This document shows positions 1-9,192 of a stretch of 64,000 nt of DNA, one piece after another (within the stretch, counting starts at the first letter, position 1; every line of letters begins with the position of its first letter). Location of the stretch: positions 272,545 through 336,544 of the forward strand of contig NZ_WAAU01000024.1 in assembly GCF_008806755.1 (NCBI RefSeq), written 5' to 3'. Source of the stretch: Tenacibaculum aiptasiae (GTDB lineage: Bacteria; Bacteroidota; Bacteroidia; Flavobacteriales; Flavobacteriaceae). Below the pieces are notes generated by a model. It saw only the letters and a list, made by a program, of their open reading frames with translations. It was not told where the DNA came from and ran no database searches. The position numbers and the translations under genes are program-made.

Positions 1-2928
1 GACGTTGCTTCCAACTTCCATAAAGCATTAAAGTTTTATAACAATAAGGCTTATGCTGCGGCTCAAGATTTATTTGTTGAAGTATCCAAAAATTCAGACC
101 AACATAAAAATCGCAAAGCTGACGCAGATTATTATGATGCTATGTGTGCAATTAAATTAATACAAGACGATGCTGATGAAAAAGTATTAGAATTTGTAAA
201 AAATTATCCCTATAACAATAAAAAGGAAAAAGCTTTTTTAAATGTGGGTAATTATTATTTCGCAAATAGAAAAGCTGCACATGCTTTAAAATGGTATCAA
301 AAAGTAAATGAAAAGCTTTTAACACAACCTGAGCGAGATGAGTTAAACTACAAAATGGGATATGCCCTTTTGGCCTCTAATTATTTGAAAGATGCTAAAT
401 CTCGTTTTAAAACCTTGTTAGGAAACCCTATCTATGGTAACGATGCTCGTTATTACTATGGATACGTTGCTTACAAACAAGAAAACTTCGGCGAAGCGGA
501 AGACAACCTAAGTCAATTAGCAAATGATGCTACTTATCAGGCTAAAGCCAACTACTATATCTTAGATATTAGTTTTAAAGCTGGACGTTTTGACAAGTCA
601 GTACAAATTGGAAAAAAACTTCTAGAAAGTACTAAAGACAAAAAAGAGATTTCTCAAATTTCTAAAATCATGGGAGAAAGTTATTTTAATTTAAAAAAAT
701 ACGACCAAGCAATCCCATATTTAAAAGCTTATAAAGGAAAGAAGGGAAAATGGACAAATACAGATTATTACTATTTAGGATATGCTTATTATAAGCAAAA
801 AGACTACGAAAAGGCAATTAGTAACTTTAATAAGATTATAGGTGGTAATAACAAAGTTGCTCAAAACGCATATTATCATTTAGGTGAATGTTATTTAGAA
901 TTACAAAAAAAGCCTGAAGCTTTAAACGCATTTAGAAATGCTAGCGAAATGGATTTTGATTTAAAAATTACTGAAAGCTCTTTATTCAACTATGCGAAAT
1001 TAAGTTACGAGCAAGGGAATCCTTATGAAAACGTTCCTGATGTTTTAAAAGGTTTTATAGCAAAATACCCTAACTCTCCTAATACAAGTGAAATAAACAA
1101 TTTATTAATTACTTCTTATTTACATCAACAAGATTACCAAGGAGCTTTAGATTATTTAAACGAGTCTAAATCACCAGAAAATCAAAATCTTGCCAATGAA
1201 GTATCTTTATACAGAGGTATTCAATTATTTAATGAAAGTAAATTAAAAGAAGCTAAACCATATTTTTCAAAAGCTACTTTAGCTGAAAACGCTATTGTAA
1301 GCAACAAAGGAACTTTTTGGTTAGCAGAAACAGAATACTTATTAGGAAACTATAAAGAAGCTTTAACTAGTTTTTTATTAGTTACCAATAAAGAAATAGA
1401 AGAAATTAAAAAGTTAGATTACAATATTGCATATACTTATTTTAAGTTGAAAGATTATGAAAATTCTGCCAAGCACTTTCAACAATTTATAGATATAAAA
1501 TTAGATGACAACGATTTAAATGACGATGCCTCAAATCGTTTAGGAGATTCTTATTATGCTTCTAAGAAATACCCAGAAGCTATTGAATCATACAATAAAG
1601 TAGTTCAAGAAGGAGGTGTTGGTTCTGATTATGCGCAATATCAAATTGCTATGAGTAATGGATTTATGGGTAAAAGTGATTCTAAAATTGAAAACTTAAA
1701 AACTTTAATCAATAGCTATCCAGACTCTCAATTACAAGATGATGCAATGTTTCAGTTAGCTACAACTTATACAACAGCTAATAATTCAACAGAAGCTCAG
1801 AACACATACAACAAACTATTATCAAAACACGCTAAAAGTAGCTATGTTCCTAATGTACTTCTAAGGCAAGGACTATTATTTTATAACAATAATGACAACA
1901 AAAAAGCATTAGAAAAATACAAAGAAATTGTAGCAAAACACCCAAATTCAAAAGAGGCAAAACAAGCCGTTACGAATGTTAAAAATGTATACATTGACAT
2001 AGGTAAAGTTGATGAATATGCCGCTTGGGTTAAAAATGTAAAATTTGTAAATGTTAGTAACGCAGAATTAGACAATGCTACTTTCCAATCTGCTGAAAAT
2101 AAATTCTTAGAAAATAATAGCGCAAAAGCAATAGAAGGATTTAACAAATATCTTGAAGCATTTCCAAATGGAGCACATGCTTTAAAAACACACTTCTATC
2201 TTGCCCAATCCTACAACAACATCAATCAGTTTAAAAATGCAGTTCCTCACTATACTTATGTAATAAGTCAGGATAAAAGCGAGTATACAGAAGAATCTTT
2301 AACAAAACTTGCTAAAATCTATTTAGAGGATGAAAACTGGGATAATGGAATGTTAGTTTTAGAGCAACTAGAAAAAGAAGCAAATTACCCTCAAAACATC
2401 ATTTTTGCGCAAAGTAATTTGATGAAAGGACATTATAAAAAGGAAGATTATAACAACGCTATAAACTACGCTGAAAAAGTATTAAGTAACGGTAAAGTAG
2501 ACGCAAATATTATTGAAGATGCTAAAGTAATCATAGCTCGTTCAGCATTCAAAACTAACGATTACCTAACTGCAGAAGAGTTCTTCCTTGAAATTAGTAA
2601 AAAGGCAACAGGTGCATTAAAAGCAGAAAGCTTATACTATAATGCCTTCTTTTTAAATGATCATAAAGATTATGAAGCTTCCAATAAAGCTGTACAAGAT
2701 TTAATAGCCAACTACTCTTCTTATAAGTATTGGGGAGTAAAAAGCTATATTATAATGGCAAAAAACTATTATGCGTTAAAAGATGCTTACCAGGCTACTT
2801 ACATTTTAGAAAACATCATCAAAAACTTTACACAATATAAAGATGTGTTGGAAGAAGCTAAAAATGAGCTTAGCAACATAAAGAATAAAGAAGCAAAAAC
2901 AAACGAATCTGTAACTACCCAAAACTAA
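1..2928 (+). CDS. Tetratricopeptide-repeat protein, 5' end outside the window
   Basis: The reading frame is open from base 1, so the first in-frame ATG (142) is internal and the true start lies upstream. The visible part, about 975 residues, is almost entirely helical TPR repeats: repeated A..Y...Y..A...F blocks spaced about 34 residues, ending in a charged tail. No catalytic domain is visible. TPR arrays of this kind are protein-interaction scaffolds, often in the periplasm. The stop is followed at once by an outer-membrane beta-barrel gene on the same strand, so the two probably form an operon and may act together at the envelope. That partnership is inferred from position only. Confidence 0.9.
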   Translation, partial: DVASNFHKALKFYNNKAYAAAQDLFVEVSKNSDQHKNRKADADYYDAMCAIKLIQDDADEKVLEFVKNYPYNNKKEKAFLNVGNYYFANRKAAHALKWYQKVNEKLLTQPERDELNYKMGYALLASNYLKDAKSRFKTLLGNPIYGNDARYYYGYVAYKQENFGEAEDNLSQLANDATYQAKANYYILDISFKAGRFDKSVQIGKKLLESTKDKKEISQISKIMGESYFNLKKYDQAIPYLKAYKGKKGKWTNTDYYYLGYAYYKQKDYEKAISNFNKIIGGNNKVAQNAYYHLGECYLELQKKPEALNAFRNASEMDFDLKITESSLFNYAKLSYEQGNPYENVPDVLKGFIAKYPNSPNTSEINNLLITSYLHQQDYQGALDYLNESKSPENQNLANEVSLYRGIQLFNESKLKEAKPYFSKATLAENAIVSNKGTFWLAETEYLLGNYKEALTSFLLVTNKEIEEIKKLDYNIAYTYFKLKDYENSAKHFQQFIDIKLDDNDLNDDASNRLGDSYYASKKYPEAIESYNKVVQEGGVGSDYAQYQIAMSNGFMGKSDSKIENLKTLINSYPDSQLQDDAMFQLATTYTTANNSTEAQNTYNKLLSKHAKSSYVPNVLLRQGLLFYNNNDNKKALEKYKEIVAKHPNSKEAKQAVTNVKNVYIDIGKVDEYAAWVKNVKFVNVSNAELDNATFQSAENKFLENNSAKAIEGFNKYLEAFPNGAHALKTHFYLAQSYNNINQFKNAVPHYTYVISQDKSEYTEESLTKLAKIYLEDENWDNGMLVLEQLEKEANYPQNIIFAQSNLMKGHYKKEDYNNAINYAEKVLSNGKVDANIIEDAKVIIARSAFKTNDYLTAEEFFLEISKKATGALKAESLYYNAFFLNDHKDYEASNKAVQDLIANYSSYKYWGVKSYIIMAKNYYALKDAYQATYILENIIKNFTQYKDVLEEAKNELSNIKNKEAKTNESVTTQN

Positions 2929-2955
2929 AATTTGTTAACAACAAAAGAAAGTTCA

Positions 2956-4752
2956 ATGATTAGATTAATGAAAAAGCACATAGGTTTCCTTGTTTTATTT
3001 GTAACATTAATTGCAAATGCGCAAGAGAAAAAAGCAACCGAAAAAGCTAAAGACACCATAATAAAAACGGAAGTAGTTAATGTAGTTACTTCTTATGTCC
3101 CTAAAATTACTGATGCTTTTAAAATAAAGCAAAAGCCAATAATTAAGCATACTAAAGAAACTCAAAAGAAAGAGTTAAAATACCAAATATTTTCTGTACC
3201 GGTAGCTTCTACTTTTATACCAAAAAGTGGAACTATGAAAAAAATAAACTTAGGCAAACGAGAAAGATTATATCCAAACTATTTCTCTATAGGTTTGGCT
3301 AATAAAATTGCGCCTTACCTTGAAGCATATGTTAGACGCAATGAACGATTCAATAGTGAATACGGAGCACATATTAAATTTTTATTGTCAGCTGACCCAG
3401 TTGAAAACACAAGATTGAGTAGTACTTTTTATAATGCTAGTCTTAATTTATTTTATGCACAACAAGAACGTTTCTTTAACTGGAAAGCAGGTGTAAAAGC
3501 AGAACGAAATAAATACAATTGGTATGGTTTGCCTCGCAACATTACTTTTACAGATGCTACTATTAGTGCTATAGAAGAAGAACAGGCTTACAACAACTTT
3601 AAGGTTTTTGGAACTATTAAGTTTGACGACACTGATTTTAAAGAAGCAAATGGTTCTATTACCTATTTCTCAGATGCTTTGAGTAGCAATGAATTCTTTA
3701 TAAACGGAAATGCACTTTTTGAATTTCGTCTAAGTGAAATAATTCATCGTGACTTAAATGACTTAAGTTTAAATACTACTATAAGTTATTTAGGTACTAA
3801 ATTTGACAAAACATACGACTCTCAAAACGAATTAAAACATAGTTTCTTTGTTGTTGGCGCACACCCTACATACAAATTCAACGTACAAAATCTAGCTATT
3901 AAAATTGGAGCCAAAAGTTATTTTGCAATGGATTTAGAAAACAGCAAGAACAATTTTTTAATTTATCCAGATGTTGAGCTATCCTACCCTATTGTAAAAG
4001 ATTTTGCAAATGTATTTGTTGGGGCTGGTGGTGATGTTGATATAACTTCATATCAATCCATTGTAGAGCAAAACCCTTACGTATCACCAACACAAAACTT
4101 ATTATTAAAAAATACAAAATATTCAGTTTTTGGAGGTATTAAAGGAAAACTAGACGCACAATTTAGTTACAACTTCAAAGCTAGTTATTCAAATATAGAG
4201 AACAATCCATTCTTTTCATTGAATCAGTCAAAATCAAATGGAAGTAATACTGCAGGAAGCAACGCCTTTAGTTTTTTAGGATATGAGTATGGAAACTCTT
4301 TCACTACTGTTTATGACGACATAAAACTTCTGAACTTCTTTGGTGAAGTAGCTTACAATGGCTTTAAAAATTTAACTGTAGGATTCAATGGGCAATTCAA
4401 CTCATTTACTTTAACGAATCAGTTAGAAGCTTGGAACGCCCCTAAAATACAAGGAGAAATCTTTGGAACTTATAAAACAGAAAAATGGTATGCTGGAGCA
4501 AATCTTTATTTTGTTGGAGAACGAAAAGGAAAATTGTTCGACGTATTACCAGCACAAACATTTAATACAATTAATTTAAAAAGTTATTTCGATGTAAACT
4601 TTAATGGAGGATATAATTTCAGTGACTCTTTTTCAGTTTTCCTAAACCTTAATAACGTATTAAATAACAGCTATCAAAGATTCAACAACTTTAATGTACA
4701 AGGTTTCCAAGTAATGGGAGGTGCAACTTGGAAGTTTGATTCAATTTTTTAA
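2956..4752 (+). CDS. Outer-membrane beta-barrel protein (TonB-receptor-like, no plug seen)
   Basis: About 598 residues. The open frame can be extended to a TTG at 2932, but ATG 2956 or 2968 gives a proper signal peptide (a Lys-Lys start, a hydrophobic core and a cut after Asn-Ala-Gln). After a basic linker the chain alternates aromatic and polar residues in strand-like stretches, and it ends in a strand closing on Phe, as in outer-membrane barrels. It resembles the TonB-dependent receptor barrels of Flavobacteriaceae, but I see neither a plug domain nor a TonB box. It follows the TPR gene with almost no gap. The substrate is unknown. Confidence 0.75.
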   Translation: MIRLMKKHIGFLVLFVTLIANAQEKKATEKAKDTIIKTEVVNVVTSYVPKITDAFKIKQKPIIKHTKETQKKELKYQIFSVPVASTFIPKSGTMKKINLGKRERLYPNYFSIGLANKIAPYLEAYVRRNERFNSEYGAHIKFLLSADPVENTRLSSTFYNASLNLFYAQQERFFNWKAGVKAERNKYNWYGLPRNITFTDATISAIEEEQAYNNFKVFGTIKFDDTDFKEANGSITYFSDALSSNEFFINGNALFEFRLSEIIHRDLNDLSLNTTISYLGTKFDKTYDSQNELKHSFFVVGAHPTYKFNVQNLAIKIGAKSYFAMDLENSKNNFLIYPDVELSYPIVKDFANVFVGAGGDVDITSYQSIVEQNPYVSPTQNLLLKNTKYSVFGGIKGKLDAQFSYNFKASYSNIENNPFFSLNQSKSNGSNTAGSNAFSFLGYEYGNSFTTVYDDIKLLNFFGEVAYNGFKNLTVGFNGQFNSFTLTNQLEAWNAPKIQGEIFGTYKTEKWYAGANLYFVGERKGKLFDVLPAQTFNTINLKSYFDVNFNGGYNFSDSFSVFLNLNNVLNNSYQRFNNFNVQGFQVMGGATWKFDSIF

Positions 4753-4774
4753 TATTTTAAAATATAAAACTTAC

Positions 4775-4804
4775 ATTTATGGCACTTAAAAAAGTGTCAT
4801 AAAT
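4775..4804 (+). promoter_or_regulatory. Hairpin overlapping the start codon of the M28 peptidase gene
   Basis: Arms ATTTATGGCACTT (4775-4787) and AAGTGTCATAAAT (4792-4804) pair over 13 bp with one G-U wobble and an AAAA loop. The right arm covers the first two bases of the ATG at 4803. No U-run follows, so it is a poor intrinsic terminator. It could hide the ribosome entry site or stabilise the end of the upstream mRNA. Confidence 0.5.
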
Positions 4805-6239
4805 GAAAAAACTAACTCTCCTATTAATTTCTGGGCTATTTGTAATTGCTTGCAAAACAGAAAAAAAAGAAAAAATAGTAATCTCAAAAGGTTTAACTGC
4901 TGAAGAAAAAATAGACTCAGCACAAATTAAACACATATTCAATACTGCACTAACAGAAGGTAAATCATATGAATGGCTACGTGATTTAACTCAAAATATC
5001 GGAAGCAGATTATCTGGTTCAGAAGGAGCTGCTAAATCGGTTGTTTGGAGTGAACAATTAATGAAAGATGTTGGTTTAGACTCTGTATGGCTACAACCAG
5101 TTATGGTTCCTCATTGGGTACGTGGCGAAAAAGAAGTAGCAAATTACACTTTTAACGGACAAGAAATAAATGTGCCTATTTGTGCTTTAGGAGGATCTAT
5201 AGCAACCCCTAACAACGGAATAACTGCTGAAGTTATTGAAGTAAAAAGTACTGAAGAAGCTAAAAAATTAGGAGACAAAGCTAAAGGTAAAATCGTATTC
5301 TTTAATGGAGCTTTCGACAATACTCATATACAAACATTTAAAGCTTATGGAGGTTGTGTTGGACAACGTTATGGAGGAGCTTCAATTGTTGGTAAATTTG
5401 GAGCAAAAGGAGTTATAGTTCGTTCAATGACAAATGGAATTGATGACTATCCACACACAGGTTCTATGGGCTATGGAGATATTCCTGAATCAGAATATAT
5501 TCCAGCAGCAGCTATTAGTTCAAGAGCAGCAGAAAACTTAAGTAAGCACTTAAAAGAAAACCCAAATATTAAATTCTATTTTAAACAAAGTTGTAAAACA
5601 TTACCAGACGCTCCTTCACATAATGTAGTTGGAGAAATAAAAGGAAGCGAAAACCCTGATAAAATTATGGTAATTGGAGGTCACTTAGACTCATGGGATT
5701 TAGGAGAAGGCGCTCATGATGATGGTACTGGAGTTGTACAATCATTAGAAGTTGCTTATTTATTAAAAAAGAACAACATCAAACCAAAAAACACTATTCG
5801 TATTGTATTCTTTATGAATGAAGAAAATGGTTTAAGAGGAGCTACAGAATATGCACGCTTAGCAAAACAAAATAACGAAATACATATTGGAGCATTAGAA
5901 TCTGATGCAGGTGGTCATACACCAAGAGGTTTTTCAATAGATGCCAATGAAAAGAATAGAAAGTTATTACAAAGTTGGAAAAAATTATTAGCACCATACG
6001 GTCTACATGATTTAACTCAAGGGGGTAGTGGTGCTGATATTGGACCTTTAAAAGATGACCATGTAACTTTAGTTGGTTACAGACCAGACTCTCAACGTTA
6101 CTTTGATTATCACCATGCAGCTACTGATACTTTCGATAAAGTAAATAAGCGTGAATTAGAATTAGGAAGTGCTTCTATGACTAGTATCGTATATTTAATG
6201 GATAAATACTTATACAATAACGAGACTTTGAAACCTTAA
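4803..6239 (+). CDS. M28 family metallopeptidase (carboxypeptidase Q-like), lipoprotein
   Basis: 478 residues. The N-terminus is a lipoprotein signal ending in a lipobox (Phe-Val-Ile-Ala-Cys at about residue 17). A protease-associated insert lies at about residues 120-230. The di-zinc aminopeptidase core follows: the HLDSWD motif near 294, the GAHDDGTG motif near 306, the EENG catalytic/metal site near 340, a metal-binding Asp in DAGGH near 369, and HHAATDTFD near 437. The length and order fit M20/M25/M40-M28 exopeptidases that trim peptides outside the cytoplasm. It is followed within 10-20 bp by a small membrane protein and an amidohydrolase lipoprotein, suggesting one transcript for envelope-located hydrolases. 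Confidence 0.9.
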   Translation: MKKLTLLLISGLFVIACKTEKKEKIVISKGLTAEEKIDSAQIKHIFNTALTEGKSYEWLRDLTQNIGSRLSGSEGAAKSVVWSEQLMKDVGLDSVWLQPVMVPHWVRGEKEVANYTFNGQEINVPICALGGSIATPNNGITAEVIEVKSTEEAKKLGDKAKGKIVFFNGAFDNTHIQTFKAYGGCVGQRYGGASIVGKFGAKGVIVRSMTNGIDDYPHTGSMGYGDIPESEYIPAAAISSRAAENLSKHLKENPNIKFYFKQSCKTLPDAPSHNVVGEIKGSENPDKIMVIGGHLDSWDLGEGAHDDGTGVVQSLEVAYLLKKNNIKPKNTIRIVFFMNEENGLRGATEYARLAKQNNEIHIGALESDAGGHTPRGFSIDANEKNRKLLQSWKKLLAPYGLHDLTQGGSGADIGPLKDDHVTLVGYRPDSQRYFDYHHAATDTFDKVNKRELELGSASMTSIVYLMDKYLYNNETLKP

Positions 6240-6247
6240 TTATTTAG

Positions 6248-6487
6248 ATGAATAAAAAGCTGAACAATCAATATTTTGAGACAAAAGCAAAGCACAAAGT
6301 CGAGTATAAAAAGAAATCTTTAACTGCTAAAAAAGCATTTATAAACTTAATTATTACAGTTATTTTGATTTTTCTGTTTAACCTTTTATTCAATTACTTA
6401 ACTCAGAAAGCTGAACAAAATAAAAAGAACGATTCTCGCGCATATTATGATTTGTTCGAGAAAAAATTTATTACAAACATCGTCTAA
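6248..6487 (+). CDS. Small single-pass membrane protein, unknown function
   Basis: 79 residues. A lysine-rich, hydrophilic N-terminal third is followed by one strong membrane helix (about residues 32-51) and a charged tail. I recognise no family. The gene is tightly packed between the M28 peptidase and an amidohydrolase (8-bp and 4-bp gaps), which supports it being expressed. The basic N-terminus suggests it faces the cytoplasm. Confidence 0.6.
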   Translation: MNKKLNNQYFETKAKHKVEYKKKSLTAKKAFINLIITVILIFLFNLLFNYLTQKAEQNKKNDSRAYYDLFEKKFITNIV

Positions 6488-6491
6488 CTAA

Positions 6492-8105
6492 ATGAAAAAA
6501 ATACTATTCCCCCTAGTTTTAACAGGAATTTTATTCTCTTGTAAAAAACAAGAAAAAGCAGATGTAATAGTTATCAATGCTAATACATATACAGTAAACA
6601 CTAATTTTGATAAAGCTGAGAGCTTCGCTATAAAAGATGGTAAATTTATTGCAGTAGGAAACAACAAAGAAATTCAAGAGAAATATGCTACTTTACAAAC
6701 TATAGACGCAAATAACAAACCTGTATATCCAGGGTTTATCGATGCACATTGTCATTTTTACGGATTAGGTTTACAACAACAAAAAGTAAACTTAGTAGGT
6801 ACTAAAAGTTATAGTGAAGTACTTCAAAAGTTAGTTAAATTTCAAAAAGAAAAAAACTCTTCATTTATTACTGGACGTGGTTGGGATCAAAATGATTGGG
6901 AAGTAAAAGAATTTCCTACCAAAGAAAAGTTAGATCACCTTTTCCCAAAAATTCCAGTAGCCATTCGTAGAATTGACGGACATGCAATGTTGGTTAATCA
7001 AGCTGCAATTGACTTAGCAGGAATTACTACTAACACAAAAGTAGAAGGAGGAGAATTCTTACAAAAAGATGGAAAGCTAACTGGTGTTTTAATTGATAAC
7101 GCCATGAACTTTATTAAAGTTCCGCAACCTTCAAAAAAAGAACAAATTCAAGCATTAAAAGATGCCCAAAAAATTTGTTTTGACTTAGGATTAACAACTG
7201 TTGATGATGCTGGATTAGACAAACAAGTAATTGAATTAATTGATAGTTTACAACAAACAGGAGATTTAAAAATGCGTATTTACGCTATGATTTCTAACAA
7301 TAAAGAAAATCTAGACTATTACTTAAACAAAGGAGTTGTAAAAACAGATCGTTTAAATGTTCGTTCAGTAAAAGTATATTCAGATGGAGCTTTAGGATCA
7401 AGAGGAGCTACTTTAAAAGATGAATATTCAGATAAAAAAGGGCATTTTGGAGCATTAGTAAATTCTTATAACGATTTACAAGATTTAGCAAAGCGAATTG
7501 CTGCTTCAGAATATCAAATGAATACTCATGCTATTGGTGATTCTGCTAATTATGTAATGCTAAAAACATATGATAATGTTTTAAAAAATAAACAAGATCG
7601 TCGCTGGCGAATAGAACATGCACAAATAGTAGACTTAAAGGATTTTCATTTCTTTAAAAACGTATTACCATCTATACAGCCAACACATGCGACTAGTGAT
7701 ATGTACTGGGCTGAAGATCGTGTAGGAGCTGAAAGGATAAAAGGTGCTTATGCATATAATGATTTATTAAAAGAGTACGGAAAAGTTGCATTAGGAACAG
7801 ATTTCCCTATAGAACATGTAAGTCCATTATATACTTATTATGCAGCAACCATTCGAAAAGATTTAAAAGGATATCCAGAAAAAGGATACCAAATGAATAA
7901 CGCATTGTCTAGAAAAGATGCTTTAAAAGGAATGACCATATGGAATGCTTATGCAAATTTTGAAGAAGAAGAAAAAGGAAGTATTGAAGTAGGAAAAGTA
8001 GCGGATTTTATCATTCTAGAAAACGATATTATGACTGTAGACGGAAGTAAAATACCAAATACAAAAGTTATTGCTACATACGTAAACGGGGAAAAGGTAA
8101 ACTAA
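6492..8105 (+). CDS. YtcJ-like amidohydrolase, lipoprotein
   Basis: 537 residues with a lipoprotein signal (lipobox Cys at about residue 17). The amidohydrolase fold is shown by the metal-binding HCH motif near residue 85, a conserved SDGALGSRGA motif near 295, a histidine in THAIGD near 345 and the metal Asp in GTDFP near 435, plus a C-terminal beta-sandwich return. This matches the COG1574 (YtcJ/exoenzyme regulatory AepA) branch, whose members cleave amide or related bonds of poorly defined substrates. The lipobox places it at the envelope. The natural substrate cannot be told from sequence. Confidence 0.88.
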   Translation: MKKILFPLVLTGILFSCKKQEKADVIVINANTYTVNTNFDKAESFAIKDGKFIAVGNNKEIQEKYATLQTIDANNKPVYPGFIDAHCHFYGLGLQQQKVNLVGTKSYSEVLQKLVKFQKEKNSSFITGRGWDQNDWEVKEFPTKEKLDHLFPKIPVAIRRIDGHAMLVNQAAIDLAGITTNTKVEGGEFLQKDGKLTGVLIDNAMNFIKVPQPSKKEQIQALKDAQKICFDLGLTTVDDAGLDKQVIELIDSLQQTGDLKMRIYAMISNNKENLDYYLNKGVVKTDRLNVRSVKVYSDGALGSRGATLKDEYSDKKGHFGALVNSYNDLQDLAKRIAASEYQMNTHAIGDSANYVMLKTYDNVLKNKQDRRWRIEHAQIVDLKDFHFFKNVLPSIQPTHATSDMYWAEDRVGAERIKGAYAYNDLLKEYGKVALGTDFPIEHVSPLYTYYAATIRKDLKGYPEKGYQMNNALSRKDALKGMTIWNAYANFEEEEKGSIEVGKVADFIILENDIMTVDGSKIPNTKVIATYVNGEKVN

Positions 8106-8124
8106 TTTAAATTCAACAACATTT

Positions 8125-8571
8125 ATGAAAACTTATTTTTATTTATTATTAATTACATTATTTATTTCATGCAGTAGTGATGATTCAATTAACTACGATG
8201 CTAAAAACGAAGCTGATATAATCAAGTATATCGCTGATAATAACCTAACAGCTAAGAAAAGTAACTCTGGACTATACTATGTTATAAACGAAGAAGGAAC
8301 TGGTGCTAATCCTACAACAAATTCAACAGTTACTGTTGGATACAAAGGTTACTTTTTAGACGGAAAAACTTTTGATGAAAAGTTATCTGGTGGAACATTC
8401 AACTTACAACAAGTTATACAAGGTTGGACAGAAGGTATTACATATTTTAAAGAAGGCGGAAAAGGAATCTTATTAATTCCAGCAAGACTAGCTTACGGTT
8501 CAACTCCTAGAAAAGGTATTCCAGCTGGATCTGTTTTAATATTTGACATCAACCTAATAAAAGTTCATTAA
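8125..8571 (+). CDS. FKBP-type peptidyl-prolyl cis-trans isomerase, lipoprotein
   Basis: 148 residues. A lipoprotein signal (Cys about residue 16) is followed by a helical linker and one FKBP domain (about residues 60-147) with the usual VGYKGYFLDGKTFD, GWTEG and LIPARLAYG segments. It should catalyse proline isomerisation and aid folding of exported proteins. It is the last gene of a same-strand run with the preceding hydrolases. Confidence 0.92.
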   Translation: MKTYFYLLLITLFISCSSDDSINYDAKNEADIIKYIADNNLTAKKSNSGLYYVINEEGTGANPTTNSTVTVGYKGYFLDGKTFDEKLSGGTFNLQQVIQGWTEGITYFKEGGKGILLIPARLAYGSTPRKGIPAGSVLIFDINLIKVH

Positions 8572-8572
8572 T

Positions 8573-8600
8573 TGCATCTTTTTTCATGAAATTTAGTCTA
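8573..8600 (+). promoter_or_regulatory. Putative ECF-sigma promoter of the DUF3703 gene
   Basis: TGCATCTTTTT (8573-8583), an 11-bp spacer, then AGTCTA (8595-8600). The same two blocks with the same spacer recur at 8957-8984 before the cysteine-rich peptide gene. TGCATC and AGTCTA are 16 bp apart, which is ECF -35/-10 geometry. The adjacent SigZ-like sigma factor is the natural candidate reader. Confidence 0.6.
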
Positions 8601-8613
8601 ATTGTTAAAAATC

Positions 8614-8955
8614 ATGACTAAAACACAACGAAGACAAGAATTTTATCGTCAATTAACATTATCTAAAAAGGCACTTAAAAACAAAAGTTTTAAAGTGTCT
8701 TTTTATCATTTAGAAAATGCTCATATATTGGGACAAAAGCATTTATTCCGTCATACTTTATCGCATTATAAAATGTTAATTTTTGGAATTAAAACCAAAA
8801 ATTTAAAGGAAATATTAGGACAGTTTACTCGGATTATTGCATCAATTTTCTTTACAAATATCTGGGTACCAAAAGGAAATACTGGAGGCACAAATATTTC
8901 TCCAATAAAACCTATTCCTATTAGAAAAGAATTACAAAAATATTTTTCATCATAA
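8614..8955 (+). CDS. DUF3703 family protein
   Basis: 113 residues from ATG 8614; a TTG at 8602 is also in frame but lies against the putative promoter. The sequence matches the DUF3703 family (helical N-terminus with a conserved LENAHILGQ, HTLSHYKML and a C-terminal WVPKGNTGGT segment). The family function is not established; I recall its members being found in metal- or stress-related gene sets. Here it is followed by a cysteine-rich peptide and a sigma factor and shares its upstream motif with the peptide gene, so a role in the same stress response is inferred. Confidence 0.8.
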   Translation: MTKTQRRQEFYRQLTLSKKALKNKSFKVSFYHLENAHILGQKHLFRHTLSHYKMLIFGIKTKNLKEILGQFTRIIASIFFTNIWVPKGNTGGTNISPIKPIPIRKELQKYFSS

Positions 8956-8956
8956 A

Positions 8957-8984
8957 TGCATCTTTTTAAACAATTAAAAGTCTA
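8957..8984 (+). promoter_or_regulatory. Putative ECF-sigma promoter of the cysteine-rich peptide gene
   Basis: TGCATCTTTTT (8957-8967), an 11-bp spacer and AGTCTA (8979-8984), identical in both blocks and in spacing to 8573-8600. The predicted transcription start would fall near 8990, about 20 bp before the ATG at 9011. Confidence 0.6.
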
Positions 8985-9010
8985 CTATATGAAATTAAAA
9001 AACAATAATT

Positions 9011-9115
9011 ATGAAATATAAAAATCAGTGTACTTGTAATTGCGAAGGATGTAAAACAGGAAGTTGTGCAAACTGCACATGCGTAGATTGCACATGTAAT
9101 AACTGCAACTGCTAA
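9011..9115 (+). CDS. Cysteine-rich metallothionein-like micropeptide
   Basis: 34 codons plus stop. After a short basic start (MKYKNQ), 11 of the remaining 28 residues are Cys, in CTCNC, CEGC, CANCTC, CVDCTC and CNNCNC patterns, i.e. C-X-C and C-X2-C pairs as in metallothioneins. It has no signal peptide, so a cytosolic soft-metal (Cu, Zn, Cd) or redox-binding peptide is the best guess. It sits between DUF3703 and a sigma factor, has its own ECF-like promoter and is followed by a strong terminator. Together these argue that it is a real, highly expressed gene rather than a chance frame. I cannot assign it to a named metallothionein family. Confidence 0.72.
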   Translation: MKYKNQCTCNCEGCKTGSCANCTCVDCTCNNCNC

Positions 9116-9130
9116 ACAACAATAGTAACT

Positions 9131-9179
9131 GTTATTACGAAGTTTAAAAATCATATTAAACTTCGTAATAACATTTTTC
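9131..9179. terminator. Intrinsic terminator after the cysteine-rich peptide gene
   Basis: A perfect 17-bp inverted repeat (9131-9147 with 9156-9172, 8-nt loop) followed by ATTTTT. It separates the peptide gene from the sigma factor. Confidence 0.85.
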
Positions 9180-9192
9180 GTAAATTTATAGT

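Noticed and set aside
142..144. ATG at 142 as the start of the TPR gene
   Set aside because: The frame is open without stop back to base 1 and encodes TPR-like sequence, so the gene begins outside the window.
8966..9154. Minus-strand open frame over the cysteine-rich peptide gene
   Set aside because: It runs antisense through the peptide gene and the terminator stem, and its hydrophobic, Cys-rich product reflects the sense codons, so it is a shadow frame.
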